Origin: Candidatus Zixiibacteriota bacterium
Lineage (GTDB): Bacteria > Zixibacteria > MSB-5A5 > GN15 > FEB-12
Length of the DNA: 57,875 nt
Direction: 5' to 3'
Assembly: GCA_024278935.1 (NCBI GenBank)
Contig: JAJRSF010000055.1
Coordinates: 1 to 57,875 of the forward strand
Below, piece after piece: positions 1-9,364 of this stretch. The translations under genes were made by a program, and so were the position numbers. The notes beneath the pieces were generated by a model. The model saw nothing but the letters and a program-made list of their open reading frames with translations. It was not told the DNA's origin and searched no databases. Numbering within the stretch: position 1 is the stretch's first letter; each line of letters starts with the position of its first letter.

Positions 1-648
1 ATTACATTCCGAGCTACCGACCCGGGAACACTATGGTCTGATGACCCTGCTACATTCACCGTCACAGCACAAAACGATCCACCTGTTGTAACTGATATTC
101 CGAACCAAACTATTTCTGAGGGGAACTCTTTTACAACAATAACTCTCGACAATTTTGTTTCCGATGTTGACAATATTGATTCCGACATGACTTGGACATT
201 TTCTGGAAACACAGAACTGATAGTTGACATTACTAATCGAATCGCCACTATCACAACACCGAATGGTTCATGGACAGGTGCCGAAACGATTACATTCCGT
301 GCCACTGACCCGGGAGCGTTATGGTCTGACGACCCTGCGACATTCACCGTCACAGCACAAAACGATCCACCTGTCGTAACTGACATTCCAAATCAGACAA
401 TCGCCGAAGGTGCTTCTTTTACAACTATCACACTTGATAATTTTGTCTCCGACCCTGATAATGCTGACGCTGAAATGACATGGACATACACAGGCAACAC
501 AGAACTTCTCGTTGATATTACAAATAGAATCGCAACTATCACAACACCAAACGCAGACTGGAATGGTGCCGAAACTATTACATTCCGTGCCACCGACCCG
601 GGAGCGTTATGGTCTGAAGACCCTGCGACTTTCACAGTCACCGCACAA
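1..648 (+). repeat. 288-bp tandem coding repeats (Ig-like units)
   Basis: Two complete units (73-360 and 361-648) and the end of a third (1-72) repeat with a period of exactly 288 bp, or 96 codons. Each unit starts at an Asn-Asp pair and runs through 'IPNQTI', 'NFVSD', 'TITTPN' and 'ATDPG'. The near identity at DNA level implies recent duplication, and the array probably continues upstream of the window. Confidence 0.9.
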
Positions 649-3600
649 AATGATGCACCTACGTTGACAAATTCTACGACTGCTGTCTCTATTTCACCTG
701 TGAACAGAATTGATGCCAACTCGACTATCATCTCGGCAACATTTACAGACATTGACCAACCATCGATAAATAGTTTTAATATCACTTTCAAAACTAGAGA
801 ACCTAATAATTCAACTGAACTTATTCTCGTAAATAATCTCACGCATGGCAATGGTGGGTTGACCGTAGTCGACAATGGTTCCGGTTCTTACACTGCATCT
901 TATTCTTACAATCCATTAGATGGGCAGACCCTTGGATTGTATGATTTATATTTTGAAGCTTTTGATGGCACAGCATCTGTTATAGATGATTTTACAAGTA
1001 ACATAGATGAACTCGAGATAATTGAAATAATAGCCAACGAAGCACCGATTATCACAGCATCGGCAATTTCTGTTTCTCCCCCATCAATTGATAGGGCGGG
1101 AGCAATCAGTACTGCATTTACAATTCCGTTTTCCGATTCAGACATCCCTGCAGTAACAAGTTTTCTTATCACTTTAACAGTACGGGCGCCATTTAATGAA
1201 TCTGTAATTCCACTTTTAGAAAGTTCCGCTCATGGACAAAACGGACTGACCATAATAGACAACGGCGGAGGATCTTTTACGGCAAGTTATTCATGGGACC
1301 CTGCTGATAATATCACAGTTGGGTACTACGATCTATCAGTGATTATTTCAGATGGTTCCGCATCGGACACTGATTTCTTTGATGACAACTCGGACGAACT
1401 TCTTATATCAAATGGTGGTGAAAACTCGGCACCTATTATCGCATCGGATGCATCGTATGCAACTCCGGCAGGAGTTGAACGAATAGGTCTGAACCCTACT
1501 ACTATCGGTTCTCAATTTTTAGATGCTGACCTTCCGGGCGTGAATGCTTTTATAGTCAATATCAGGTTACGCGAACCTGATAATTCTACTGAAATTATTT
1601 TAGCAACTAACGCAACCAATGGTACCCAAGGTATAACAATAACTGATGAAGGTTCCGGTATCTACAGAGTTGAGACGTCATGGGACCCACCCGATGCTCA
1701 GACCCTCGGATTTTATGATATATTTATTTCTATCTCTGACGGAAGCCTGACATCGACTGATGATTACGCAAACAACACCGACGAACTAGAAATATATGAT
1801 GCCATTTCCAATAGTATACCAACTGTCATAGCAGGTGCTACTGCTGTTTCACCGATTTCTGTTAACAGAATTGGTTCTGAGTTTACAACTGTATCAGCAG
1901 AATTTTCCGATGATGATTTCCCTGGGGCAGGTGCGTTTACAGTCACTATAAAATTACAAGAGCCTGATAATTCAACTGAAATTATTTTAGCCAACGCTGC
2001 GAAACATACCGAACAAGGTGTTAGAATCAGCCATGTCTCAGGTTCAACTTACCGGGCATCTGTATTATGGGATCCGCCTGAAATACAAAATACGGGCGTG
2101 TACGATTTATATTTTTACGTCGAAGATAATTTTACTGCTTCAGCTCTCGACGATTTCACAAACAACTCCGATGAGTTAACAGTTACATCGTCAGCAATAG
2201 CAGGCGATGGAAGACTTCTGCGGAGAACTCATGATTCTGACAACTGTGGTGGATCTGCTTCGGCTTGTCATAATGTTTTGGATCATTCAGGGCAAAATTG
2301 TTTAGTCTGTCACACAGCACACAATACAACAAATATTTATATGATACGTGAAACAATCTCAACTCCTAGCTCAGGAGACCGACCTGTTCTATTTAAAACA
2401 ATAGGTACCGGTGACCCATACAACGATCCTGACCCGGTAGTTGGTGATGGAACTTCAGGAGCAATGGCCGATGATACCGATGGCACCCATACAGGTGTTT
2501 GTGAAGTCTGTCATACATCGACAACTCATCATAACAATGATGATACCCATACATCGCAAGGTCATAATAATGCAACCAGTTGTATTTCTTGTCATCCGCA
2601 CTCCGAAGGATTTGCTGTTTCTGGAGGTGGTGAATCATCCGGTGGCTCATCCTGTTCATGTCATGCATCATTTTTTGACCCGATGAGTTCATCAACTTCG
2701 ACCTATCATCACATGTTAACCAGCTCCGACCCTGACTATACTATTTCATCAAAAACGTGTCTGATGTGTCATGTTGACCATGATATTTTCAGACCTGATT
2801 TAAATACAGGATTTGGTAATCGTGGAAGTAACTTACGAGCATCAGTAAATATTACTCCGACACAGGGAAATTCTACCAGCTTATCTAATTCGGATTATTC
2901 GGCAACCGGCGATGGTGGCATCTGTCTTTCTTGTCATACATCTGTTCAGACAAAAGGATATATACATCCCGATGGTACTACAGAAACTTTAGTCATTAAT
3001 AAAACAAGTTTTGATGGAGCTACTTCAAGTCATAACTATTCTGTTCCGACTTCATTCACAACTGACGGTTCGACAATGAATGGTAATTGCATAAAATGTC
3101 ATACAGATAATTTTGCACAAAGCTATCAAGACCCTGCCAACCCATTTGGCATGCATAATTCAGACTTTAGTAAATTCTTGTCTCCGCTTGGCATAGTATC
3201 TCCAACTGATCCGCTTGAAGAAAAAATGTGTTATCAATGTCACTCGACAACATCAAATCCAAATGCCGGAAGCAGTCAGGACTACTATGGTGTGAAAGCG
3301 ATGAGTGCTGCGGCTCTGAGAATTGAAGATGCCTTTAACCGTACCAATGCGCACCCAATAACTAATTCGGGTCTGCATAATTCTTATAATGAATCAGCCG
3401 CTGATTTAGCAGACGGTAACCGCCATGCTGAATGTGCCGATTGCCATGTAGTTCATGAAGCTGTCCAGGGAACTCATGACGGCTCATCACAGCTTGTTTC
3501 AAACGCTCTTAAGGGTGTATGGGGAGTTGAGCCTACATCGTGGCCAGCAGCACCATCACCATCAGATAATGCCAATGTTTTTGCTGCACCTGCAGGATAT

Positions 3601-4290
3601 AATAAAGTTGAGCCTGCTCAAAACGAATATCAGATATGCCTCAAATGCCACTCTGACTATACAACTCTTCCGACTGGTTCCCGTAATATTGCTGAAGAGA
3701 TTAACCCGAACTATCCATCAACACATGGCATAACAATCGCAAATCAGAATCCGTTCTGTAATACTACAACAATGTTTGAACCTTGGGGTTCAAGTGGTTC
3801 AACATATTGTTCTGACTGCCATCGGTCTGATGTAGCTACCGACCCTGAAGGTCCACATGGCTCCAATGCCGACCACCTTCTGGTAGCAACGATCGTATCC
3901 GATGATGCTGTTGGAACACCTCTATGTAATGTATGCCATCGACCTTCTACTTATTGGGATGGTTCTGCGGCTGCCAGCCGTTATGATCAACATCCTGCTA
4001 CTAAAGGTGCTCACCAACTTGCCCAGGGTTGTTTTGCATGCCACATGTGGGACTATGCAAGTACAGCAGGTTTGGGTGTTACTACAACTTTTTGGAATGG
4101 CGGTAATCCTGATTACAAAATCTTTGTCCACGGACAAAACAAGGTTTGGAATTTTAATGATGAAGATGGTTCAGCCGGTACTGGACAACCTGTTGATGCT
4201 TTTGTGAATGGTATGCTAGCAAATGTTGATTTTACGAACAAACAATGTTGGTCTGAAGTCTGTAAAACTCACTCCGGTACAGGATATTAA
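1..4290 (+). CDS. Giant multiheme c-type cytochrome with Ig-like repeats (5' end outside window)
   Basis: The frame is open from base 1, so the true start and signal peptide lie upstream; the first ATG, at 187, is internal. The visible part has 1429 residues. Bases 1-648 encode nearly identical 96-residue Ig/cadherin-like units, and 649 to about 2200 encode four diverged units of roughly 130 residues with recurring 'REPDNSTEIIL' and 'YDLYF' motifs. From 2245 to the end is a heme domain with 12 CxxCH motifs (first at 2299, last at 4030). Three further cysteine motifs are not canonical: CX6CH at 2245, a C-x-C-H motif near 2650, and C-x4-C-x2-H at the extreme C-terminus (from 4246). The architecture suggests a secreted or surface electron-transfer protein. 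A complete paralogue lies at 43825-47238. The ResB/CcsA maturation genes start 10 bases downstream. Confidence 0.9.
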   Translation: MTFRATDPGTLWSDDPATFTVTAQNDPPVVTDIPNQTISEGNSFTTITLDNFVSDVDNIDSDMTWTFSGNTELIVDITNRIATITTPNGSWTGAETITFRATDPGALWSDDPATFTVTAQNDPPVVTDIPNQTIAEGASFTTITLDNFVSDPDNADAEMTWTYTGNTELLVDITNRIATITTPNADWNGAETITFRATDPGALWSEDPATFTVTAQNDAPTLTNSTTAVSISPVNRIDANSTIISATFTDIDQPSINSFNITFKTREPNNSTELILVNNLTHGNGGLTVVDNGSGSYTASYSYNPLDGQTLGLYDLYFEAFDGTASVIDDFTSNIDELEIIEIIANEAPIITASAISVSPPSIDRAGAISTAFTIPFSDSDIPAVTSFLITLTVRAPFNESVIPLLESSAHGQNGLTIIDNGGGSFTASYSWDPADNITVGYYDLSVIISDGSASDTDFFDDNSDELLISNGGENSAPIIASDASYATPAGVERIGLNPTTIGSQFLDADLPGVNAFIVNIRLREPDNSTEIILATNATNGTQGITITDEGSGIYRVETSWDPPDAQTLGFYDIFISISDGSLTSTDDYANNTDELEIYDAISNSIPTVIAGATAVSPISVNRIGSEFTTVSAEFSDDDFPGAGAFTVTIKLQEPDNSTEIILANAAKHTEQGVRISHVSGSTYRASVLWDPPEIQNTGVYDLYFYVEDNFTASALDDFTNNSDELTVTSSAIAGDGRLLRRTHDSDNCGGSASACHNVLDHSGQNCLVCHTAHNTTNIYMIRETISTPSSGDRPVLFKTIGTGDPYNDPDPVVGDGTSGAMADDTDGTHTGVCEVCHTSTTHHNNDDTHTSQGHNNATSCISCHPHSEGFAVSGGGESSGGSSCSCHASFFDPMSSSTSTYHHMLTSSDPDYTISSKTCLMCHVDHDIFRPDLNTGFGNRGSNLRASVNITPTQGNSTSLSNSDYSATGDGGICLSCHTSVQTKGYIHPDGTTETLVINKTSFDGATSSHNYSVPTSFTTDGSTMNGNCIKCHTDNFAQSYQDPANPFGMHNSDFSKFLSPLGIVSPTDPLEEKMCYQCHSTTSNPNAGSSQDYYGVKAMSAAALRIEDAFNRTNAHPITNSGLHNSYNESAADLADGNRHAECADCHVVHEAVQGTHDGSSQLVSNALKGVWGVEPTSWPAAPSPSDNANVFAAPAGYNKVEPAQNEYQICLKCHSDYTTLPTGSRNIAEEINPNYPSTHGITIANQNPFCNTTTMFEPWGSSGSTYCSDCHRSDVATDPEGPHGSNADHLLVATIVSDDAVGTPLCNVCHRPSTYWDGSAAASRYDQHPATKGAHQLAQGCFACHMWDYASTAGLGVTTTFWNGGNPDYKIFVHGQNKVWNFNDEDGSAGTGQPVDAFVNGMLANVDFTNKQCWSEVCKTHSGTGY

Positions 4291-4300
4291 TTAGAATCAA

Positions 4301-5371
4301 ATGAAAATTAATCTCGCTTCTACAAGATTAGCATTTTTCTTAATTGGACTACTTTTATCTCTGATTGTTATTTCTGCAATTATTCCACAAAAGGAATTAG
4401 CAGAAAATCAAATTATCGACTGGCATGAACTGCTTGGCGACAATTATGTCATTATTGAAAAACTCAAACTCGACCAAATCTATGAGACACCATACTTTTT
4501 TATCGTTATAGGTTTACTGGCATTGAATCTTATATTCGGTAATATTAAACGGTTTAAAATAATTTATAAAACTGACAAAACGCTTATTAAGGCTCGTCAT
4601 ATTGGTTCAATAATATTTCATCTCTCACTCGTGTTGATAATGGTTGGCGTCATATTAAATTATCTTTACAAATTCGATGGAGCCTTAGCTCTTATAGAAG
4701 GACAGTCGGTCGTAGACAATGAGCATATATATTCACATATTTACAAAGGTCCCCTCTTTGAAGATTCTTATAAGCGGTTTGAGATCAAACATGTTAAATT
4801 CCTTACCGACTATGAATTAAATAACACTCCCACCAATGCCTGCGAAAGATCTGTAAAAGAAAATCAAATCGCACGGGAGCAAAAAAAGATTATAACAACA
4901 AACTTTCCTTTTTCATACTTAGGATTGGAATTTCACTTTGACCAAAAATTCGGATACGCACCAGAACTTGTTTTTATAGATTCCAGCAACACAGCAATTT
5001 TTAAAAGTTTTATCCGTATTGCTATACAGGAACATCCCGGTCAGGCAAAACATCTCGATTATTATATTATTCCGAATACAAATCATAGGGTAACAATTGA
5101 AGTTTTCCCGAAGAATAACTCCATTGACTCCACCCTTTATAAGTTATTAGTTGAAAAAGATGATATATTGTTGTATGAAGATACAGTACGAACCGGTGAT
5201 ACAGCTTACTTTCAGAATTATAAAGTAGTTATCCCACGGTTGAGAAACTGGTGTTATATCAATGTTGTAAAAAGCCCGTTTTTGACTCTGATTTTTACAA
5301 GTTTTTGGTTGGCACTTATTGGAATGACAATCGGACTTATTCCGCGTGTGATAGGAACTGATAAAAAATGA
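4301..5371 (+). CDS. resB: ResB/Ccs1-like cytochrome c biogenesis protein
   Basis: Predicted 356-residue membrane protein with hydrophobic segments near residues 8-30, 63-80, 101-122 and 322-349 and a large extracytoplasmic region between the third and fourth. This is the ResB/Ccs1 layout of System II cytochrome c maturation, in which ResB and CcsA together move heme across the membrane and attach it to CxxCH apoproteins. It is at the short end for the family. The start lies 10 bases after the multiheme cytochrome stop, and the 3' end overlaps ccsA by 4 bases (ATGA), so translation is probably coupled. The position directly after a multiheme cytochrome suggests a dedicated maturation pair. 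Family assignment rests on topology, 'GSIIFHLSLVLIMVG' and the adjacent ccsA. Confidence 0.85.
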   Translation: MKINLASTRLAFFLIGLLLSLIVISAIIPQKELAENQIIDWHELLGDNYVIIEKLKLDQIYETPYFFIVIGLLALNLIFGNIKRFKIIYKTDKTLIKARHIGSIIFHLSLVLIMVGVILNYLYKFDGALALIEGQSVVDNEHIYSHIYKGPLFEDSYKRFEIKHVKFLTDYELNNTPTNACERSVKENQIAREQKKIITTNFPFSYLGLEFHFDQKFGYAPELVFIDSSNTAIFKSFIRIAIQEHPGQAKHLDYYIIPNTNHRVTIEVFPKNNSIDSTLYKLLVEKDDILLYEDTVRTGDTAYFQNYKVVIPRLRNWCYINVVKSPFLTLIFTSFWLALIGMTIGLIPRVIGTDKK

Positions 5372-6189
5372 ATGCAACCGAAGCTCTCTTTTTTTGGTCA
5401 ACGACTCTCTTTTTGGCTATGACTTTTTTTATTGTCTTATTAGCACTCATGTTTAAAAAAGAGAATGTTTTTAAATATGCTAACTATTCTCTTCTGACCG
5501 CATTTGCCACTCTTTCAACTTTTGGCATTCTGCGTTGGACACTCACCGGACACCCGCCCTTTGTGACGCTCTTTGAGTCGATGATTACTTCGATCTGGTT
5601 TGTCCTTCTATTTTTTATCCTGCTTTTGAAATTTAATAAAAAAACTGTCCTGCTTATTCTACCTGTTTCGACTATAACATTTCTTATGATGGGCTGGGCA
5701 TCATCGCTTTCATCGGAAGCATCCGAGCTTTCTGCCGCTCTTACAAATATCTGGCTCTTTATCCACGCATCGTTTGCAACAGCAGGGGCATCGTCGTTTT
5801 TAATCGGGGCATCGTTTTCAATTCTCTATTTATTAGGCGAAGAGAAATTAAAATCGTATGAACGGATTGCTCCTAAAGTTCCTGAGTTTAAAAACCTGTC
5901 GAAAATGATTCTAAACTTTCTTATCTTTGGTCTGATTCTCTGGGGTGTCATGATTGTCTCCGGGGCAATCTGGGCGCATATTGCATGGGGACGCTACTGG
6001 GCATGGGACCCGATTGAACTTTGGTCGCTGATCAGTTGGCTTCTGTTTGGCTTGGTGATACATACAAAAATAACTTTCAAAATATCCCAAAACTTGTTTT
6101 GCAAATTAACAATTATTGCAGCGGCAACTGTTGTTTTTGCTCTCTGGGGTGTTGGCTATATTTATAACACGATTCATACTTATGGGTGA
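5368..6189 (+). CDS. ccsA: CcsA/ResC-type heme lyase subunit
   Basis: Predicted 273-residue polytopic membrane protein with about eight hydrophobic segments. The tryptophan-rich signature 'WGRYWAWDPIELW' lies near residues 207-219 and is the heme-handling WWD motif of the CcmC/CcsA/ResC family. Conserved histidines near the flanking helices ('IWLFIHASFA', 'LVIHTKI', 'NTIHTYG') fit the axial heme ligands known for the family. It works with ResB in System II cytochrome c maturation. The start overlaps resB by 4 bases, and the stop overlaps the next gene, so the genes form an operon. Confidence 0.93.
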   Translation: MNATEALFFWSTTLFLAMTFFIVLLALMFKKENVFKYANYSLLTAFATLSTFGILRWTLTGHPPFVTLFESMITSIWFVLLFFILLLKFNKKTVLLILPVSTITFLMMGWASSLSSEASELSAALTNIWLFIHASFATAGASSFLIGASFSILYLLGEEKLKSYERIAPKVPEFKNLSKMILNFLIFGLILWGVMIVSGAIWAHIAWGRYWAWDPIELWSLISWLLFGLVIHTKITFKISQNLFCKLTIIAAATVVFALWGVGYIYNTIHTYG

Positions 6190-6548
6190 TACAGATGTTT
6201 AATGTTTTTCTTATGCTTTCAAATTATTTCCATGACCTCTCGGTTGCATTACTTGCATCAAACATCTGTGTAGTCTATTTTTTAGGTCAATTCCTTGACG
6301 AGAATCAAGGCAAACACGATAAAATTAGTTACGTTTTTAATAAGTTAAAAATAGTAACATACTGGGCTTTTGCCTATGTCATGTTTGGTGGTCTACTCAG
6401 AGCGATTTATTTCTTCGATTTTGAATACCACCCGGCAGTTGGTAAAGGGCAGATAACGGCACTTATAGTAAAGCATATCTTTTTATTTGCGATAACGATT
6501 TTTGGCATCTTAGGACATAGAAAGTATCAGAAAAAATATGGAAACTAA
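6186..6548 (+). CDS. Small integral membrane protein of unknown function
   Basis: A 120-residue protein with about four hydrophobic segments (roughly residues 5-32, 58-78 and 86-108) and short polar ends. I do not recognise the family. The GTG start at 6186 overlaps the ccsA stop (GTGA); an ATG at 6195 is an equally plausible start. The 3' end overlaps the radical SAM gene by 11 bases. Its place inside the resB-ccsA operon suggests a role in heme or cytochrome handling at the membrane, but that is inference from context only. Confidence 0.7.
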   Translation: MIQMFNVFLMLSNYFHDLSVALLASNICVVYFLGQFLDENQGKHDKISYVFNKLKIVTYWAFAYVMFGGLLRAIYFFDFEYHPAVGKGQITALIVKHIFLFAITIFGILGHRKYQKKYGN

Positions 6549-8058
6549 AAGAAGAAGAAAAATAATCTTTGTCACGCCACATTATCATTGTGGTGTTGTT
6601 GAAGTCGCTGGGACATGGCCGCCACTTGGTTTTGTCTACCTCGGTGCTCAAGCAAAAAAAGCGGGTTGGGATGTTGAAGTATATGATGTCATGTCTTTAC
6701 ATCATAAGCCAAAGCAGATTAAAAAACATTTCAAAGAAAATCCATTCGATGTTATGGCAACAACTGCAATTACACCGACTTATCTCGACGCCCTAGAACT
6801 CTGCGAATTTGCCAAAGAGATATACCCAGAATGCACAACTCTCATGGGTGGAGTGCACCCGACATTTTCATATAAAGAAATATTTGAAGATGAGAACTCT
6901 CCGCTTGATTATATTATTGCCGGTGAAGGGGAACTTCCTCTGTTTAATTTTCTTTCAAACTTTGAAGATAAAAAATTGCGACATAAAACTTCGAATCTGT
7001 TTTTCAAAGAAGATGGTCAGATAAAACTGAACCCGTTAAGAGCACTTGTCGAAGACTTGGATACTCTTGAAACTGATTTCTCATTACTCGACTGGTCAAT
7101 TTATAAATACCATGTCATCGATGACTCCCGCTTGGGAGCTATCTCTACCTCTCGTGGATGTACCTTTGGTTGTACATTCTGTTCGCAACAACGGTTCTGG
7201 AACACAACTTGGCGAGGACGTAAACCTGAAGCAATTTTAGCAGAGCTTGAACATCTCTACAAAACTTTTGATATAAATGTTTTTCTCTTCACTGATGAAT
7301 ACCCAACTTTGGAACAAGACCGTTGGGAAAAGCTGCTTGATTTGATTATCGCATCACCGATGGAAATATATATTTTAATTGAAACAAGAGTCGAAGATAT
7401 CGTTCGTGATGAAGCGTTCCTTTGGAAATACCGCAAAGCGGGAATCGTGCATGTCTATGTTGGTGCCGAGGCTACCGATCAGGAAATTTTAGATAAGATA
7501 AATAAAGAAATCACAGTAGATGATTCCAGGCGGGCGATTGAACTAATTTCCGAGCATGACATGCTTTCGGAAACATCATTTGTCTTAGGCTTCGCAGAAG
7601 AGACTGCAGAATCTATCGAACGAACTTTTGAACAAGCCAAAGCTATGAACCCTGATTTTGCTCATTTTTTGGCAATCACACCATGGCCGTATTCTGAATT
7701 TTATAAAGAAGTAAAAGACAAAATTGAAATTTATGATTACCGTCAATATAATTTGATTGAACCGATTATTAAACCTGACAATATGACCCTCCGTGATATT
7801 GATCTGGCAATCATAAATTGTTATCGGAAATTCTATATGCCGAAAATGGCAGGCTTCTATAGTGTCAAAGATGAGTTCAAGAAAACTTATCTTATAAAAT
7901 CTATGAAACTGATTATGAAATCATCGTTCTTGATTAAGAAATTTGCAAAACTCGGTATCAACCCGGTTGAGATGATGGAAAAAATGTTTAAGAAGAACAA
8001 AGGGAAACATCCGCAAATGCCACCGGAGATGCCCCCACATTCTCATTCGGACAGCTAG
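6538..8058 (+). CDS. B12-binding-domain radical SAM protein
   Basis: A 506-residue protein with an N-terminal cobalamin-binding-like domain (about residues 20-140, including 'PPLGFVYLGAQAKKAGWDV' and 'MGGVHPTFSY'), then a radical SAM core with C208-x3-C212-x2-C215 ('CTFGCTFC') for the 4Fe-4S cluster. The arrangement matches the BchE/P-methylase-like class, whose members do oxidative cyclisation or methylation with SAM and B12. The C-terminus is rich in Pro, Met and His. The start overlaps the previous gene by 11 bases. The substrate is unknown; position in a cytochrome c maturation operon hints at a tetrapyrrole or cytochrome-related reaction. The last four bases (CTAG) are shared with the convergent pirin gene. 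Confidence 0.88.
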   Translation: METKRRRKIIFVTPHYHCGVVEVAGTWPPLGFVYLGAQAKKAGWDVEVYDVMSLHHKPKQIKKHFKENPFDVMATTAITPTYLDALELCEFAKEIYPECTTLMGGVHPTFSYKEIFEDENSPLDYIIAGEGELPLFNFLSNFEDKKLRHKTSNLFFKEDGQIKLNPLRALVEDLDTLETDFSLLDWSIYKYHVIDDSRLGAISTSRGCTFGCTFCSQQRFWNTTWRGRKPEAILAELEHLYKTFDINVFLFTDEYPTLEQDRWEKLLDLIIASPMEIYILIETRVEDIVRDEAFLWKYRKAGIVHVYVGAEATDQEILDKINKEITVDDSRRAIELISEHDMLSETSFVLGFAEETAESIERTFEQAKAMNPDFAHFLAITPWPYSEFYKEVKDKIEIYDYRQYNLIEPIIKPDNMTLRDIDLAIINCYRKFYMPKMAGFYSVKDEFKKTYLIKSMKLIMKSSFLIKKFAKLGINPVEMMEKMFKKNKGKHPQMPPEMPPHSHSDS

Positions 8059-8753
8059 TTTAAATCAAAAAGTAGAAATTCGGAATCCTTTTGTGCTGTT
8101 ATTTGAAGCAAAGACTCGTCTGTAATCGCGATACCGTCACCCGTTGAAACGGTACTGCCATTTAGCTTCACACTGCCGTCTACGACCTGAACCTAAATAT
8201 TTCTTCCTGCATTAATTAGAAATTCAATACTCTTCTCTTTTTGCAATAGAGAAAGGTATAGCGATACATCCTGATTTATTTTGACCGCACTTTGTGTCGG
8301 CTTGTTTGATGCAAGCAATAAAAAATTATTCACAGCTTTTGTGCGGTCATAAGATTTCTGTTCATACGAAGGTGTTAATCCTTTTTTGTCGGGAAAAATC
8401 CAAATTTGGTATAAGTGAACATATTCGGTATCGGAAGCATTAAATTCTGAATGCATAATACCTGTTCCTGCTGTCATCCGCTGAATCTCACCTTTTTGTA
8501 TAATAGAGCCATTACCAAGTGAATCCTCATGCTTTAAACTGCCTGAATGGATAAATGTAATGATTTCCATATCGTTGTGCGGATGAGTCCCAAACCCGCC
8601 CGATGGAGCGATAAAATCATCGTTTATGACCCGTAAGTGCCTGAAATGTACATGTTTTGGGTCATGGTAATTGCTAAATGAAAATGAATGATGGCTTTGT
8701 AGCCATCCAAGATTGGTCTCACCCCGATCATTTGCTTTTCTAATCTGTATCAT
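8055..8753 (-). pseudogene. Pirin family protein (YhaK-like), interrupted by one in-frame TAG
   Basis: Residues 1-186 are a clear pirin/YhaK-type bicupin, with the metal-binding 'HPHNDME' and 'AGTGIMHSE' motifs. The frame meets a TAG at 8193-8195, after 'NAGRNI', and then continues without further disruption for 45 codons ('VQVVDGSVKLNG' to 'SEFLLFDLN') to a natural stop at 8055. This tail is what pirin C-termini look like; family members have an aromatic residue where the TAG sits. Total length without the TAG is 231 residues, the normal family size. The first part alone could still fold as the N-terminal cupin. Either a recent nonsense mutation or a sequence error would explain it. A MarR gene and a perfect palindrome lie upstream. 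Confidence 0.88.
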
Positions 8754-8771
8754 AACAGTTCCTTTTTAGCC

Positions 8772-8789
8772 TAGTTTAACGTTAAACTA
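8772..8789. promoter_or_regulatory. Perfect 18-bp palindrome, probable MarR operator
   Basis: TAGTTTAACGTTAAACTA is a perfect 18-bp inverted repeat between the MarR gene and the pirin start, 19 bases upstream of the pirin ATG. Size and position fit a MarR-dimer operator controlling the pirin gene, in a common marR-pirin arrangement. The assignment to this regulator is inference. Confidence 0.65.
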
Positions 8790-8831
8790 TATAACCAAAA
8801 ACAGACTGTTTTTGTTCCCACTCCTATTTTT

Positions 8832-9302
8832 TTATACTAATTGCTTTGTTGCACCTACACCAAGTTTTTTACACAAGTTGCCAAGCTGTTCTTGTTCTTC
8901 ATTTGAAAGAACCGACATCTCAGAAACCAATATTTCAAGATGTTCTGAGAATACTTTTGTAATCAGCTCATCGCCTTGTGGAGTCAAACGAATCGAGTAG
9001 TATCTTCTATCATCTTCATCCTGTTGGCGAACGACAAGGTTTCGTTTTGATAAATTTTCAATAACCGTAGTCAGGTTCCCCGATGTTTTTAAGACTTTGC
9101 TTGCTATCTCTTTTTGACAAAGCGTACCAAGATGATACAGCACTTCTAATACCTGGAATTGACTCAGGCTTAAATTGAATTCGGCAATATGTTTGTGGGT
9201 ACGTGTCGTAAACGAATCAGTACCACGCAAAAGTTTTACAAAAGTTTGTAGAACTCTTTCTTCGCTTTCGCCGTAGGTTTTTCTTTTCATCTTCTTTTGC
9301 AT
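8832..9302 (-). CDS. MarR family transcriptional regulator
   Basis: A 156-residue protein with the MarR winged-helix layout: N-terminal dimerisation helices, 'LSLSQFQVLEVLYHLG', the recognition region 'QKEIASKVLKTSGNLTTVIENL', and the wing with 'DEDDRRYYSIRLTPQG', which carries the typical DxRxxxxxLTxxG pattern. Members of this family usually repress genes for redox, phenolic or oxidative-stress responses and release DNA on ligand binding or cysteine oxidation. It lies upstream of pirin on the same strand with a perfect palindrome in the gap. The start could be the ATG at 9302 or the one at 9290; neither has a strong ribosome binding site. Confidence 0.92.
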   Translation of the reverse strand: MQKKMKRKTYGESEERVLQTFVKLLRGTDSFTTRTHKHIAEFNLSLSQFQVLEVLYHLGTLCQKEIASKVLKTSGNLTTVIENLSKRNLVVRQQDEDDRRYYSIRLTPQGDELITKVFSEHLEILVSEMSVLSNEEQEQLGNLCKKLGVGATKQLV

Positions 9303-9364
9303 AAGTAGTTAAAATATATATCAGTAATTCTCATAAACCAACAATAGATACGTGATTCAGAGTT

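Noticed and set aside
1-648. CRISPR or intergenic satellite repeat
   Set aside because: The 288-bp repeats are in frame within one coding sequence, without spacers.
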